From: Streptomyces hoynatensis | Lineage (GTDB): Bacteria > Actinomycetota > Actinomycetes > Streptomycetales > Streptomycetaceae | Assembly: GCF_003626535.1 (NCBI RefSeq) | Contig: NZ_RBAL01000005.1 | Span: 248,001-312,000 of the forward strand | Length of the DNA stretch: 64,000 bases | Direction: 5' to 3' | Shown here: positions 31,550 through 40,600 of the stretch, piece after piece | Layout: the number at the start of each line of letters is the position of its first letter | Numbering within the stretch: the stretch's first letter is position 1 | The notes under the pieces: generated by a model | Database searches by the model: none | Seen by the model: the letters and a program-made list of their open reading frames with translations, nothing else | What the model was told of the DNA's origin: nothing | Translations under genes and position numbers: made by a program

Positions 31550-32095
31550 TCAGCGGCCGCCGGCCAGGCGGTCCCGCATGAAGCGGCGGGCCTGGTGGAT
31601 GCGGTCCTTGACGGTGCCCAGCGGGGCCTGGGTGATCTCGGCGATCTGCTGGTAGGTCAACCCCCCGAGGTCGCGCAGCACGAAGGACTCCACCAGGGCC
31701 GGATGCCGTGCTTCGAGCGCGGCCAGCGACTCCATCAGGTCCAGGCGGGTTCCCGCGATGACGCTCGTCGTGCGCGGGTCGGTGCCCTCGGGAACCACCG
31801 CGTGGCTCTCCTCCGCGCGCCGGCGCATCGAGCGGTAGGTGGCCCTGGCGGCGTTGGAGGCGATCACGGTCACCCACCCGAGGAACGAGCCTCGCCCGCG
31901 GTAGGTGTCCAGGTGGGTGCTGATGGACAACAGGGCGTCCTGCGCGGCCTCTTCGGCGTCGGCGTGGTGCGGCAGGAACCTGGAGCAGCGGCGCATCACC
32001 ACGGGCCGCAACCTGACGAGGAGGCGATCCAGGGCCACCCCGTCGCCCGCCTGGGCGGACGTCACGAGCCGCCTCAGCTCCTCCTCGTTGCTCAC
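31550..32095 (-). CDS. ECF RNA polymerase sigma factor
   Basis: A 181-aa ECF sigma factor. Region 2 is at about 22-90 (FLPHHADAEEAAQDALLSI, RGRGSFLGWVTVIASNAARA) and region 4 at about 120-175 (HPALVESFVLRDLGGLTYQQIAEI, APLGTVKDRIHQARRF). The start GTG 32095 matches the family length; the upstream open frame contains degenerate 18-bp DNA repeats (CCCTCGTAGCCCGGC-like, 32106-32180) and is unlikely to be coding. No anti-sigma factor with the usual zinc motif is adjacent; the following gene is a membrane-anchored extracytoplasmic protein, which could take that role. Confidence 0.9.
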   Translation of the reverse strand: MSNEEELRRLVTSAQAGDGVALDRLLVRLRPVVMRRCSRFLPHHADAEEAAQDALLSISTHLDTYRGRGSFLGWVTVIASNAARATYRSMRRRAEESHAVVPEGTDPRTTSVIAGTRLDLMESLAALEARHPALVESFVLRDLGGLTYQQIAEITQAPLGTVKDRIHQARRFMRDRLAGGR

Positions 32096-32296
32096 CCGCT
32101 GTCCCCCGTCCCTCGTGCCCCGGCGTCCCTCGTAGCCCGGCATCATCCCTCGTAGCCCGGCGTCCCTCGTCGCCCCGGGCCCGTGCCCCGGCCTCGTGCC
32201 CCAGACCTCGTCCCGCCGCGCCTTCCGCCCGGCGGCACCGCGCCCGGGGCCCAGTGCCTCCGGCGGGCCCCGGCGCCTCCGGCAGAATGAGGCCAC

Positions 32297-33205
32297 ATGC
32301 GGAAGCTAGGTCGTTACGTCCTCGAGGACAGGCTGGGAGCCGGCTCCTTCGCGACCGTCTGGAAAGCATACGATCCCGAACTCGACACGGATGTCGCGGT
32401 CAAGGTGCTGGCCGACAACTGGGCCGCGAACGCGGACGTACGCGAACGGTTCCTGGCGGAGGCGAGGCTGCTGCGCAGGATCTCCAGCCCCCGGGTCGTG
32501 CGCGTGCACGACGTCGGCGTCCAGGACGACCGGCCGTTCTTCGTCATGGACTACATACGCGGCGGCACGCTGGCCGAGAGGATCGGGCACTGCGAGCCCG
32601 CCGAGGCTCTCCGGCTGGCGGCCGAGGCCGGGTACGCGATTCAGGTGCTGCACGGCACGGGCATCGTCCACCGCGACATCAAGCCCTCGAACCTCCTCCT
32701 CGACGCCGGCCGCACGCCCCCCGCCGTGCTCGTCGCCGACCTCGGCAGCGCGAAGCAGCTCGCCGACGCGTCGGGGCTGACGGTGACCACCGGCACCCCC
32801 GCCTACATGGCGCCGGAACAGGCCCTCCAGGCGGGGGGCTTCGACGGCCGGGCCGACGTGTACGCCCTCGGCGTCGTGACGTTCGAGCTGCTGACCGGGC
32901 ACAAGCCGTTCGGTCCCGGCGGGCGCGCGGCGCATTCGGCAGAGCGCGCGCCGGCCTCTTCGGCGCCCGCGCTGCCCAAGGGGCTCGCGGTCCCCGAGGG
33001 CGTCGACGCCCTGCTGCGCGCCGCGCTGTCCGTGCGTCCCGAGGACCGGCCGCAGTCCGCGCGGGCCTTCGCGGACGCGCTGCTGTCGCGAGGGGGAGGG
33101 GAATGGGCGCCCCCCGGACCCTCCCGGCGGGCACGGCTCGCGGTCTGGCTGGCGGCGGTCGCCGTGTTTCTGGTCTCGGCGGCGCTGACCTGGCTGACCC
33201 GCTGA
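32297..33205 (+). CDS. Ser/Thr protein kinase with C-terminal membrane anchor
   Basis: A 302-aa Hanks-type kinase. Glycine loop RLGAGSFATVWKAY, catalytic Lys in VAVKVLADN, HRDIKPSNLL, DLG (in place of DFG) in VADLGSAKQL, activation-segment GTPAYMAPEQA, and RADVYALGVVTFELLTG are all present. One membrane helix at about 279-298 (LAVWLAAVAVFLVSAALTW) is followed by only three or four residues, so there is no extracytoplasmic sensor domain. ATG 32297 has GAGG upstream. Divergent from the ECF sigma factor. The DFG to DLG change is common in active bacterial kinases. Substrates unknown. Confidence 0.93.
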   Translation: MRKLGRYVLEDRLGAGSFATVWKAYDPELDTDVAVKVLADNWAANADVRERFLAEARLLRRISSPRVVRVHDVGVQDDRPFFVMDYIRGGTLAERIGHCEPAEALRLAAEAGYAIQVLHGTGIVHRDIKPSNLLLDAGRTPPAVLVADLGSAKQLADASGLTVTTGTPAYMAPEQALQAGGFDGRADVYALGVVTFELLTGHKPFGPGGRAAHSAERAPASSAPALPKGLAVPEGVDALLRAALSVRPEDRPQSARAFADALLSRGGGEWAPPGPSRRARLAVWLAAVAVFLVSAALTWLTR

Positions 33206-33214
33206 AGGCGGCTT

Positions 33215-33930
33215 GCCGCCGTCGTACGGGGTCCCCCGCCCAGGTGGGCTTGCCGCCACTCAGGCCGGCCTGGCGTCGGCGGATTGGCCTGGCGTCGGCG
33301 GGGTTGGCCCGTCGCCGACGGGGTTGGCTGCCGCCGACGGGGTTGGCCTGGCGTCGGTGCGGTTGGCTTGCCGCCCGGTGAACGCGGCTCGCCGCAGGCG
33401 TGACTCTGCCTGTCGCCGCGGAGTTCGGCTTGCCGTCCGGCTAACGCGGCAAGTGCGCAGCCGAATTGGGCTCGCCCCGGGAGAACGCGCCCTGGCACCA
33501 CCGAGTCCGGCTCGCCGCGAACGAACGCGCCCTCGTGCCGCATGCTTTGGCTCGCCGCGGGCGAACGCGCCGTGCCGCTGCCGGGTTTGACTTGCCGCCG
33601 GTGGACTCGGTTTGCCACCCGCCGCGTTGGGCCTGCCGGCGGGAGAACGCGGCCTTCCGAAGCGCGGGTTCGATGCGCCGCGTGTGAACTCATGCTCGCC
33701 CTTGCCGGATTAGGCCCCATATCCGTCAACACGGCGCGTCCGCCGCCGCGTTCACGTTGCCGCACGTGGAACTTCCGCCCGGTCGAGCCCGACTCGCGCC
33801 AGGTGAACCGGGCCTTCTCCCCGTCGCGTTCGGCCCGCCATCGGCGAACGCGACCTGCCGCCCGCTGCGTTCGGTCCGCCGCAGGCGAACTCGGTTTCCC
33901 GCAAGCGGAGTGTGGCCGGTGCACACGCCG
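33215..33930. repeat. Degenerate 20/40-bp tandem repeat tract
   Basis: From 33267 a GGCCTGGCGTCGGCGG-like word recurs at 33267, 33286, 33306, 33326, 33345 and 33365 (spacing 19-20). It continues as GGCTYGCC words at 33386, about 33406, 33428, 33469, 33509, 33549, 33589, 33629 and 33672 (spacing 20-22, then 40-43). Many 40-bp units also share GAACGCG about 14 bases after GGCTYGCC. Units further right are more degenerate. The tract fills the 0.87-kb gap between the kinase and the YbaK-like gene. Frames are open on both strands but have no start signals. It is not a CRISPR array, as there are no unique spacers. Confidence 0.75.
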
Positions 33931-33952
33931 CGTGCGGCCGGGCGGCGGCGCT

Positions 33953-34058
33953 TCCGGCCGTGGGGGGCTGGGACGGTCCGGCCGTGGGGGGCTGGGACGG
34001 TCCGGCCGTGGAGGGCTGGGACGGTCCGGCCGTGGGGGGTCGGGTGGTCCGGCCGTGG
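33953..34058. repeat. 24-bp tandem repeat
   Basis: Four full and one partial unit of TCCGGCCGTGGGGGGCTGGG plus ACGG, starting at 33953, 33977, 34001, 34025 (last full unit 23 bp, diverged) and 34048. The first two are identical and the third differs by one base, so it is a young minisatellite. It lies just downstream of the leftward YbaK-like gene. Confidence 0.9.
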
Positions 34059-34078
34059 AAGCGGGGACGGGGCGTGGG

Positions 34079-34576
34079 TCAGGCGGGTGCGGTGGCCGGG
34101 AGGTCGGCGATGGGGGCCGTGGCGGCGGCCGGGACGGCGGCCAGCAGCTCCGCCGCCTCGATCTCGATGCTGCTGTCCGGCCGGCCGCTGCCGCAGTGCA
34201 CGCGTCCCAGGCCGCCGACCGTCGCGTCGAACACCACCACCGCGGCGCGGTCCGCGGACACCGGGCACACCCCGCCCGGCCGCATGCCCGCCCGGGCCAG
34301 CCGCCCGGCGTCGGCGGGAGACAGGTCGTTGCGGCGTACCCCGGCCGCCCGGGCGAGGGCCCCGTACCGCAGCCGGGCGTGGCCGGGCACCGCCGCCAGC
34401 AGCAGACGGTCGCCCGGGGTCACGAACGCCAGGGTCTTGACGGTGCGCTCCAGCGGAACGCCCAGCGCGGCGCACACCTCGGGCGGACTGGTCACCTCGG
34501 GATGCTCGTGGAGCCGGAAGGAGGCGCCGAGGGCCGTGAGGACCTCGGGCGGAGTCATCGGGGCCGGGGCGTTCAC
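34079..34576 (-). CDS. YbaK/EbsC-family aminoacyl-tRNA deacylase-like protein
   Basis: A 165-aa protein of the YbaK/prolyl-tRNA editing fold: FRLHEHPEVTSPPEVCAALG, ERTVKTLAFVTPGDRLLLAAVPG, RNDLSPADAGRLARAGMRPG, GGVCPVSADRAAVVVFDATV. The catalytic-type Lys is in TVKTLAF. Such proteins hydrolyse mischarged tRNAs (for example Cys- or Ala-tRNA-Pro). Start is uncertain: GTG 34576 or the in-frame ATG 34558, neither with a good Shine-Dalgarno. Alone in its transcription unit. Confidence 0.85.
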   Translation of the reverse strand: MNAPAPMTPPEVLTALGASFRLHEHPEVTSPPEVCAALGVPLERTVKTLAFVTPGDRLLLAAVPGHARLRYGALARAAGVRRNDLSPADAGRLARAGMRPGGVCPVSADRAAVVVFDATVGGLGRVHCGSGRPDSSIEIEAAELLAAVPAAATAPIADLPATAPA

Positions 34577-34744
34577 CCGGCCGAGACTACCGTGCGGGCA
34601 ACGGGGGTTGAGCGGTGGAACCGCCCGCGCCCGGTGTGCGGGAGGCCGCCGCCTAAGCTCCGTGTGGCCTCCTTCCTCCCGGCGGTGCCCGGGGCCTCGC
34701 AGACAGTCCCGGGTGGGGTGTGGTCGGCTTGGGGGGTGGAAGCT

Positions 34745-35203
34745 GTGTGGGCCAGTGTCGTGGCCGTGGTGGGGACCCTGCTCGGGTCGGTGAGCACGTA
34801 TGCCTTTCAGCGTTTGGCCTCCCGGCGCAGTGAGTCGTTCACGCGGTCCGAGGCGTTGCGGCAGGAACGCATCGACACCTTCAGCGCGTTCGCGGCCGCG
34901 GTGGAGGAGTACCGGCGCGGGCAGGCGGATCGGTGGCACCGGAGGCAGGAGGATCCCGACGGGGAGGGGTATGCCGCGGCGCGGTCCGAGGCGCACCGGT
35001 TGCGGACGGCGGCGCGGCAGGCGCTGTACCGGGTGAAGCTGCTCACCGGGGACCCGGAGGTGCTGCTGGCGGCCGAGCGCGCCTACGACTGCACGCGGGA
35101 CGTCCCGAAGGCGCGGGATTGGGCGAAACACGAGGCGCGGATCACCTCGTCGAAGGAGGCCATTGAGGGGTTCGTCGCGCGGGCCTCGCCGCTGGTGCGC
35201 TGA
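34745..35203 (+). CDS. Small membrane-anchored helical protein
   Basis: A 152-aa protein starting at GTG 34745 (WASVVAVVGTLLGSVSTYAF is an N-terminal membrane helix), followed by a long charged helical region (ASRRSESFTRSEALRQERID, FAAAVEEYRRGQADRWHRR, RTAARQALYRVKLL). An alternative GTG is three codons upstream. The pattern, one helix then coiled-coil-like cytoplasmic body, is seen in many Streptomyces hypothetical proteins; function unknown. It is divergent from the YbaK-like gene with a 168-bp gap. Confidence 0.78.
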   Translation: MWASVVAVVGTLLGSVSTYAFQRLASRRSESFTRSEALRQERIDTFSAFAAAVEEYRRGQADRWHRRQEDPDGEGYAAARSEAHRLRTAARQALYRVKLLTGDPEVLLAAERAYDCTRDVPKARDWAKHEARITSSKEAIEGFVARASPLVR

Positions 35204-35404
35204 GGCCGCCGGGAGCTGAAGCGGGCGGGAGCTGAGGGCGCCGGGAGTCGAGGCCGCCGGGAGTCGAAGCGGCCGGTGGCGCGGCGCGCGCCGCGCACGT
35301 GCGCCGTGCGCGCGTTTGCACGCGGGTTGCCGGACGTCTTGTCGAACGTCCGTTGCTCTCCTTCAATGACAGGCGTTGCGTTCGAACCTGAGGGAGGTCG
35401 TTGG

Positions 35405-35695
35405 ATGGTGACAACTCGCGTACGCACCCTGTTAACCGGTCTTTCGGTCGGCGCCGCCGCCCTTGCCGCGCTCGGCCTCGGCGGCGGGACCGCGGTCGCC
35501 GCGGAGCGCGCCCAGGACTCCGGCGGCTACCACGTGCTGGACTACTACCAGTACATGGGCACCTACGGCAGCCACGACGCGTGCGTCGAGGCCGCCCAGC
35601 CGTACCTGTGGCCGACCAATCCGGGCGGCGCCGACGGCTACGAGTGCCGCGACGTCGCCGCGGGCTGGGACCTGTACCTCATCTTCGCCACCTGA
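35405..35695 (+). CDS. Small secreted protein with TTA codon
   Basis: A 96-aa protein with a clear signal peptide (RVRTLLTGLSVGAAALAALG, AxA site near residue 33) and a mature part of about 63 residues with two Cys (DACVEAAQPYLW, YECRDVAAGWDLYLIF) that may form one disulfide. ATG 35405 has GGGAGG upstream. Leu10 is TTA (35432-35434), predicting bldA-dependent, late-growth expression. The tail resembles short aromatic secreted Streptomyces proteins of unknown function. Confidence 0.85.
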   Translation: MVTTRVRTLLTGLSVGAAALAALGLGGGTAVAAERAQDSGGYHVLDYYQYMGTYGSHDACVEAAQPYLWPTNPGGADGYECRDVAAGWDLYLIFAT

Positions 35696-35792
35696 TCCGC
35701 GGCCGCCGGGACCCGGGCCGCCGCCCGCGCGGTGTCACGTCCCCGCCCGGCTCCCCTCGCGCGGCTCCGCCCGCCCCTGCGACCGCAGCCGG

Positions 35793-36530
35793 TCAGGAAC
35801 CGTCGGCCGCGGTCTCGTACGGGCCGGTCGCCTCCCGGGCGCTCCCCCGGCCCCGGCCGCGGCCCGCCCGGGCGGCGCCGCGCGGGCGGGCGGGCGGCGG
35901 CGTCAGGCCGAGCAGCCCCGCCACCTCGGCCGCGGCCAGGTCCGGGTCGGCGGCCAGGATCGTGGTGAGGCCGAGGGCCTCGGCCGCCGGGAGATTGCGC
36001 GCCTGGTCGTCGACGAAGACGCAGGCGGAGCCGGGCAGGCCAAGCCGGTCGAGCAGCAGGCGGTAGATCGCCGGGTCCGGCTTGGCCAGGCCGGCCCGCT
36101 CCGAGAGCACGGCCGTGTCGAACAGGTTCCACACGCCCAGCCGCCGGTAGGGGTCGTAGGGATCGAGGCCGAAGCTGTTGGAGAGCATCGCCACCGCGTA
36201 GCCGGCCGCGCGTGCGGCGCGCGCCACCGCGATCATCGCGGGTGCCGGGCGCACCTCGGCCCACGCGCGCCCCATGAGGTTGTCCGGCGCGACCCCGAGG
36301 AGGGCTGCGGTCGCCAGGTTCCACTCCCGCTGGCTGATCAGCCCCCGCTCCAGGTCCCGGTACAGGGCGACGCCCTCCGGGTGTTCCTCAAGCGTCCTGC
36401 CCCAGGCGCCGGGCGGCAGGCCCTCGCGCAGGCACCAGGCCCGGGTCGACTCCGCGACGCCCACGGCCAGCACGCCGCCGAAGTCGAGGACGAGTCCGCG
36501 GAACGCGCCCGCGGCGCCGCGTGGTGTCAT
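35793..36530 (-). CDS. HAD-superfamily hydrolase
   Basis: A 245-aa haloacid-dehalogenase-like hydrolase. Motif I is GLVLDFGGVLAVG (nucleophile Asp, but Gly instead of the second Asp, as in dehalogenase and epoxide-hydrolase N-domain types), motif II MLSNSFG, motif III Lys in AGLAKPDPAIYRLL and motif IV VFVDDQARN. A helical cap lies between about 25 and 95. ATG 36530 has GGGGAC upstream; a longer frame from about 36609 is possible. The C-terminal 25 residues are Arg/Gly-rich. The substrate is unknown. Confidence 0.88.
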   Translation of the reverse strand: MTPRGAAGAFRGLVLDFGGVLAVGVAESTRAWCLREGLPPGAWGRTLEEHPEGVALYRDLERGLISQREWNLATAALLGVAPDNLMGRAWAEVRPAPAMIAVARAARAAGYAVAMLSNSFGLDPYDPYRRLGVWNLFDTAVLSERAGLAKPDPAIYRLLLDRLGLPGSACVFVDDQARNLPAAEALGLTTILAADPDLAAAEVAGLLGLTPPPARPRGAARAGRGRGRGSAREATGPYETAADGS

Positions 36531-36647
36531 GTCCCCATCTCTTCCGCGCGGGGTGTGCGGCGAACCGTCCTGGCCCGTGCCTTCCGCCGCGGTCGGCCGC
36601 CTTGTCATGATGGGCGGGCCCGGAGGGGCGGAAGGGACGGAGGGGAC

Positions 36648-37025
36648 ATGACGGGTGAGGGCGGCGGCGCCGCGGGCTGGGCGGGGCGGCCCGTCTTCGC
36701 CGCCAACGAGACGCTGGCCTTCCTGGTCGAGGTGCTGGCCCTGGCCTTCCTCGCCTGGTGGGGCTTCGCGCTCGGCGGCGTCCTCGGCGTGGCGTGCGGG
36801 ATCGGGGCGCCCGCGGCGGGGATCGCGCTGTGGGGCGCCTTCGCGGCGCCGCGGGCGCGCATCCGGCTGCCGCTCGCGGGGGTGCTCGTGGTGAAGGCCC
36901 TGGTGCTCGGCGGGGGCGCGGTCGCCCTGGCCGGGGCGGGGCATGGGGCGGCCGCGGCCGCGTTCGGGGCGGTGGCCGTGGCGAACACGGCCCTGGCCGA
37001 GACCATGCGCCGCCGCCCGCGCTGA
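36648..37025 (+). CDS. YrdB/DUF2568-family membrane protein
   Basis: A 125-aa protein with four membrane helices (ETLAFLVEVLALAFLAWWGF, LGVACGIGAPAAGIALWGAF, LPLAGVLVVKALVLGGGAVA, AAAAAFGAVAVANTALAE), the arrangement of DUF2568. ATG 36648 has GGAGGGGAC upstream. It is divergent from the HAD gene. Function unknown. Confidence 0.88.
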   Translation: MTGEGGGAAGWAGRPVFAANETLAFLVEVLALAFLAWWGFALGGVLGVACGIGAPAAGIALWGAFAAPRARIRLPLAGVLVVKALVLGGGAVALAGAGHGAAAAAFGAVAVANTALAETMRRRPR

Positions 37026-37242
37026 GCGCCCCGGCGAGGCCGGCCGCGGCGGGTGGCCGGGCCCGGCCGCACAGGGCCGCGCGGCGGGCCGGAACTTCGG
37101 GCATCATGGGCCCGTTGTGCTGACGGCCTTTCACGAGCGCCGTCACGCGGGCGTCTCACCGCGCCGGGGGTGCCGCCAGGCCCGGCCGTGGCCGGGAGGC
37201 GCGACGCGGTTTCGGTGGCCCGGCGTGGGGGAGGCAGGGTTC

Positions 37243-37662
37243 GTGGAGGCGCTGGCGCTTGCGGGAGAGGTCGCCCCCTACATCGTGGCGGCGGCCGGGA
37301 CGTACGGGACGGCGGCCCTGACCCGGGCCGGGGAGGCCGGAGGGGACGCGGCCGGCGAGTTCGGGCGGAGCCTGCTGCGGCGGCTGTGGCGCCGGGAGGA
37401 AGGCAGGGCCGAGCTGGAGGAGGCCGTGCGGGACGTCGGCGAGGCCCCCGGCGACGAGGAGCTGGGCGCCGTGCTGCTGGTGCGGGTCCGCAAGGCGCTG
37501 CTGGCCGACCCGGAGCTCGCCGCGGACATCGCGGGGATGCTGGCGCGGTACTCGGGCGGCGGGCCCTCGGTGACGGTGACGGCCTCGGGTGAGGGGGCGG
37601 TCGCCGTGCAGCACAACTCCGGGGTCATCAGCACCGGGAACGACGCCCAGATCGCGCCATGA
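37243..37662 (+). CDS. Small helical effector-like protein with C-terminal shared motif (Bell-like)
   Basis: A 139-aa protein coupled to the NLR by an ATGA overlap (37659-37662). Residues 1-48 form a Gly/Ala-rich, moderately hydrophobic helical segment (LAGEVAPYIVAAAGTYGTAA, AGGDAAGEFGRSLLRRLW), and 50-103 are helical and acidic. A Gly/Ser hinge leads to TVTASGEGAVAVQHNSG and VISTGNDAQI (about 111-137). The latter matches residues 28-51 of the next protein (pattern ASGExAVAVxxNSGxxSTG). A helical domain with a short prion-like C-terminal motif next to an NLR is the layout of Bell-domain cell-death effectors in bacterial amyloid signalling. GTG 37243 has GAGGCAGGG upstream. Function is inferred. 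Confidence 0.8.
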   Translation: MEALALAGEVAPYIVAAAGTYGTAALTRAGEAGGDAAGEFGRSLLRRLWRREEGRAELEEAVRDVGEAPGDEELGAVLLVRVRKALLADPELAADIAGMLARYSGGGPSVTVTASGEGAVAVQHNSGVISTGNDAQIAP

Positions 37663-40600
37663 ACACCGCGATCTCGGTCGAGCCCCCGGACGATCCCGCG
37701 CTGACCGGCCGCGGTCCCCTCGCCTGGCGGCAGTCGGCGGCCTCGGGCGAACGCGCCGTCGCCGTGGACGCCAACTCGGGGATCGTGAGCACCGGGCCGG
37801 GGGCGACCATCTACGCCCGCCCGGCCGTCCGGCTGCCCCCGGCGCACACGGTGGCCGGCCCGCCGGGCCCGCACAACCACAACCTGCCGCGCCCGCCGAA
37901 CGCCCAGTTCGTGGGCCGGGCCGAGGAGCTGAGCCGGGTCCGTGAACTGCTCGCCTCGGGCACCGGCGTGATCACGCAGACCGTGGTGGGGCTCGGCGGA
38001 GTCGGCAAGACCTCCCTGGCCCTGCAGTACGCCCACCGGCACCGCGCCGACTACACGACCGTATGGTGGATCACCGCCGACCAGCCCGACGCGATCACCG
38101 CGGGCCTCGCCTCCCTCACCAGCCGCCTGCTGCCCGACCTCGCCTCCTCGGCGACGATCCCGGTGCTGGCGGAGTGGGCCATCACCTGGTTCCAGACGCA
38201 CCCGGGCTGGCTGGTGGTCTTCGACAACGCCGAGGACCCGCGGGCCCTGGAGCCGGTCATCAGCCAGCTGGACACCGGCCACCACCTGGTGACGAGCAGG
38301 CGCACCACGGGCTGGCACCGGCTGGGCACCCCGCTGCGGCTCGACATGCTGATGCCGCAGGACGCCACCGAGCTGCTGCTGCGGATCGCCGGGCGCGGGG
38401 CCGGGGAGCGGGAGGCGGCGGCCCGGGTGGCGGCCGAGCTCGGGTACCTGCCGCTCGCGGTGGAGCAGGCCGGGGCGTACTGCCACCACCACGGGATCGG
38501 CTGCGCGGCCTTCCTGGAACGGCTGCGCCGCTACCCGGCCAGGATGTTCGCCGCCGCCTACCCGGGCAGCACCGACCGGCGCACCATCGCCCGCACCTGG
38601 CGGGTGACGCTGAGCACCATCGCCGCCGCCGACCCGCTGGCCGCCGACCTGCTGCGGGTGCTGGCCTGGCTGGCGCCCGACCGGGTGCCGCGCGACCTGC
38701 TGGCCGCGGTCGGCGACGACCCGCTCGCCGTGGACGACGCGCTGGCGCTGCTCGGCGGCTACAGCATGATCACCCTGGGCTCGGCCCACCTGCGCGTGCA
38801 CCGGCTGGTGCAGGCCGTCGCCCGCACCCCCGACCCGGCCGACCCGATGCGGGCGGAGGCGGAGATCCTCGCGGCGCGTGGCCGGGCCGCGCGGCTGCTG
38901 CGCGGGGCGCTGCCCCGGGGGCTGTCGATCGACGTGCCCTCCTGGCCGCGGTGGCGGGCGCTGCTGCCGCACATCGAGGCGTACGCCGAGCTCATGCCGG
39001 CGGAGCAGGACACCTCGGACGTCGCGTTCCTGCTGCACGCCGGCTCGCTGTTCCAGCTCGACCAGGGCCACCTCGCGCAGGCGGCGGCCTGGGGGGAGCG
39101 GGCGCTCGCGGCGCGGGAGCGGGTCCTGGGCGCGGACCACCCGGCCACCTTGTCGACGCGCAACCACCTGGGGAACGTCTACCGGGCCGCGGGCGACCTG
39201 GGCCGGGTGATCCCGCTGTACGAGCGGACGCTCGCCGACCGGGAACGGGTACTGGGCGAGGACCACCCCGACACGCTGGCCTCCCGCAACTACCTGGCGA
39301 ACGCCTACCGCGACGCCGGGCGCGTCGGGGAGGCGCTGCCGCTGTACGCGCGCACGCTCGCCGACCGGGAACGGGTACTGGGCCGGGAGCACATCGAGTC
39401 GCTGATCTCCCGCAACAACCTGGCCAGCGGTTACCGGGACGCCGGGGACCTGGCGCGGGCGGTGCCGCTGTTCGAGAGCACCCGCGAGGACGCGGAACGG
39501 GTGCTGGGCGCCGCGCACCCGCGCACGCTGCTGTTCGGCAACAACCTGGGGACGGCGTACGAGGCGGCGGGCGACCTGCGGCGTGCGCTCCCCCTGTACG
39601 AGCGCACGCTGGCGGGACGGGAGCGGGTGCTGGGCGCGGACCACCCCGACACGCTGACGACGCGCAACAACCTGGCCAGCGCGCTCCAGGAGTCCGGGGA
39701 TCTGCCGCGCGCCCTCGCCCTGTTCGAGCGCACGGTGGCCGACGCACGCCGGGTGCTGGGCGCCGAGCACCCGCGTACGCTCCTGGCGCGCGGCAACCTC
39801 GCCGAGGCGGTGTTCGAGGCGGGCGGGGCGGGCGAGGCGGAACGGGCCCTGGGCATGCTGCGGGAGGTGCTCGCCGACTCGGTCCGCACGCTGGGCGCGG
39901 ACCACCCCGACACGCTGCTCGCCCGCAACAACCTGGCGGGCGCGCTGCTGGAGACGGGGGCGGCCGGGGAGGCGGCCGCCCGGTTCGAGTCGCTGGTCGC
40001 GGACAGCGGGCGGACGCTGGGCGCCCGGCACCCGGACACCCTGCTGGCCCGGTCGAACCTCGGGGCCGCCTACCGCGTGGCGGGGCGGGCGGCGGAGGCG
40101 GTGGCCTCCCTTGAGGAGACGCTGGCCGACTGCGAGCGGACGCTCAGCCCCGGGCACCCGCACGGGCTCGCGGTGCGGCACAACCTGGGCCTTGCCCACC
40201 TCGCCGCGGGGGAGCCCGCCGCCGCCCTCGCCCGGCTCGCCCCCGCCCTGGCGGAGGCCGAGCGGCTGCTCGGCGCGGAGCACCCGCGGGTCGCCGTGCA
40301 CCGTTTCGGCCTGTCCCTGGCCCAGGCGGCGGCCGGGGACGTGAGGTCCGCCATCGGGCAGGCGGAGCGCGCCCTGGCCGTGCGGCGGCGGCTGCTGGGC
40401 CGGGACCATCCGCGCACGCACGCGCTCGGGCGCACGCTGGGGCGGCTGCGCCGGCGGCTGGTCACCCTGCCGTACGAGCCGGGCGCCGGCCGGCCGGTCG
40501 CGTTCGGCGGGACCGGCGCGTACCCCGCCGGGGGACCCGGCGCGCCGCCCGGCGGAACAACGGCCGAGCGCCCCGGTGCGCAACCGCAGGACAACCCCGG

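Noticed and set aside
33215..33930. Reading the repeat tract as a CRISPR array
   Set aside because: Units are diverged throughout, there are no conserved repeats separated by unique spacers, and no cas genes occur in the window.
33542..34080. Reading the repeat tract as a repeat protein on either strand
   Set aside because: Frames are open because of GC bias, but unit lengths of 40, 41 and 43 bp would shift the frame between units, and no ribosome binding site is present.
37278..40583. 1101-codon open frame on the minus strand opposite the NB-ARC/TPR gene
   Set aside because: Low-complexity Arg/Gly/Val/Gln translation, no ribosome binding site, and the plus frame has clear Walker and TPR motifs. 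It is a GC-bias shadow.
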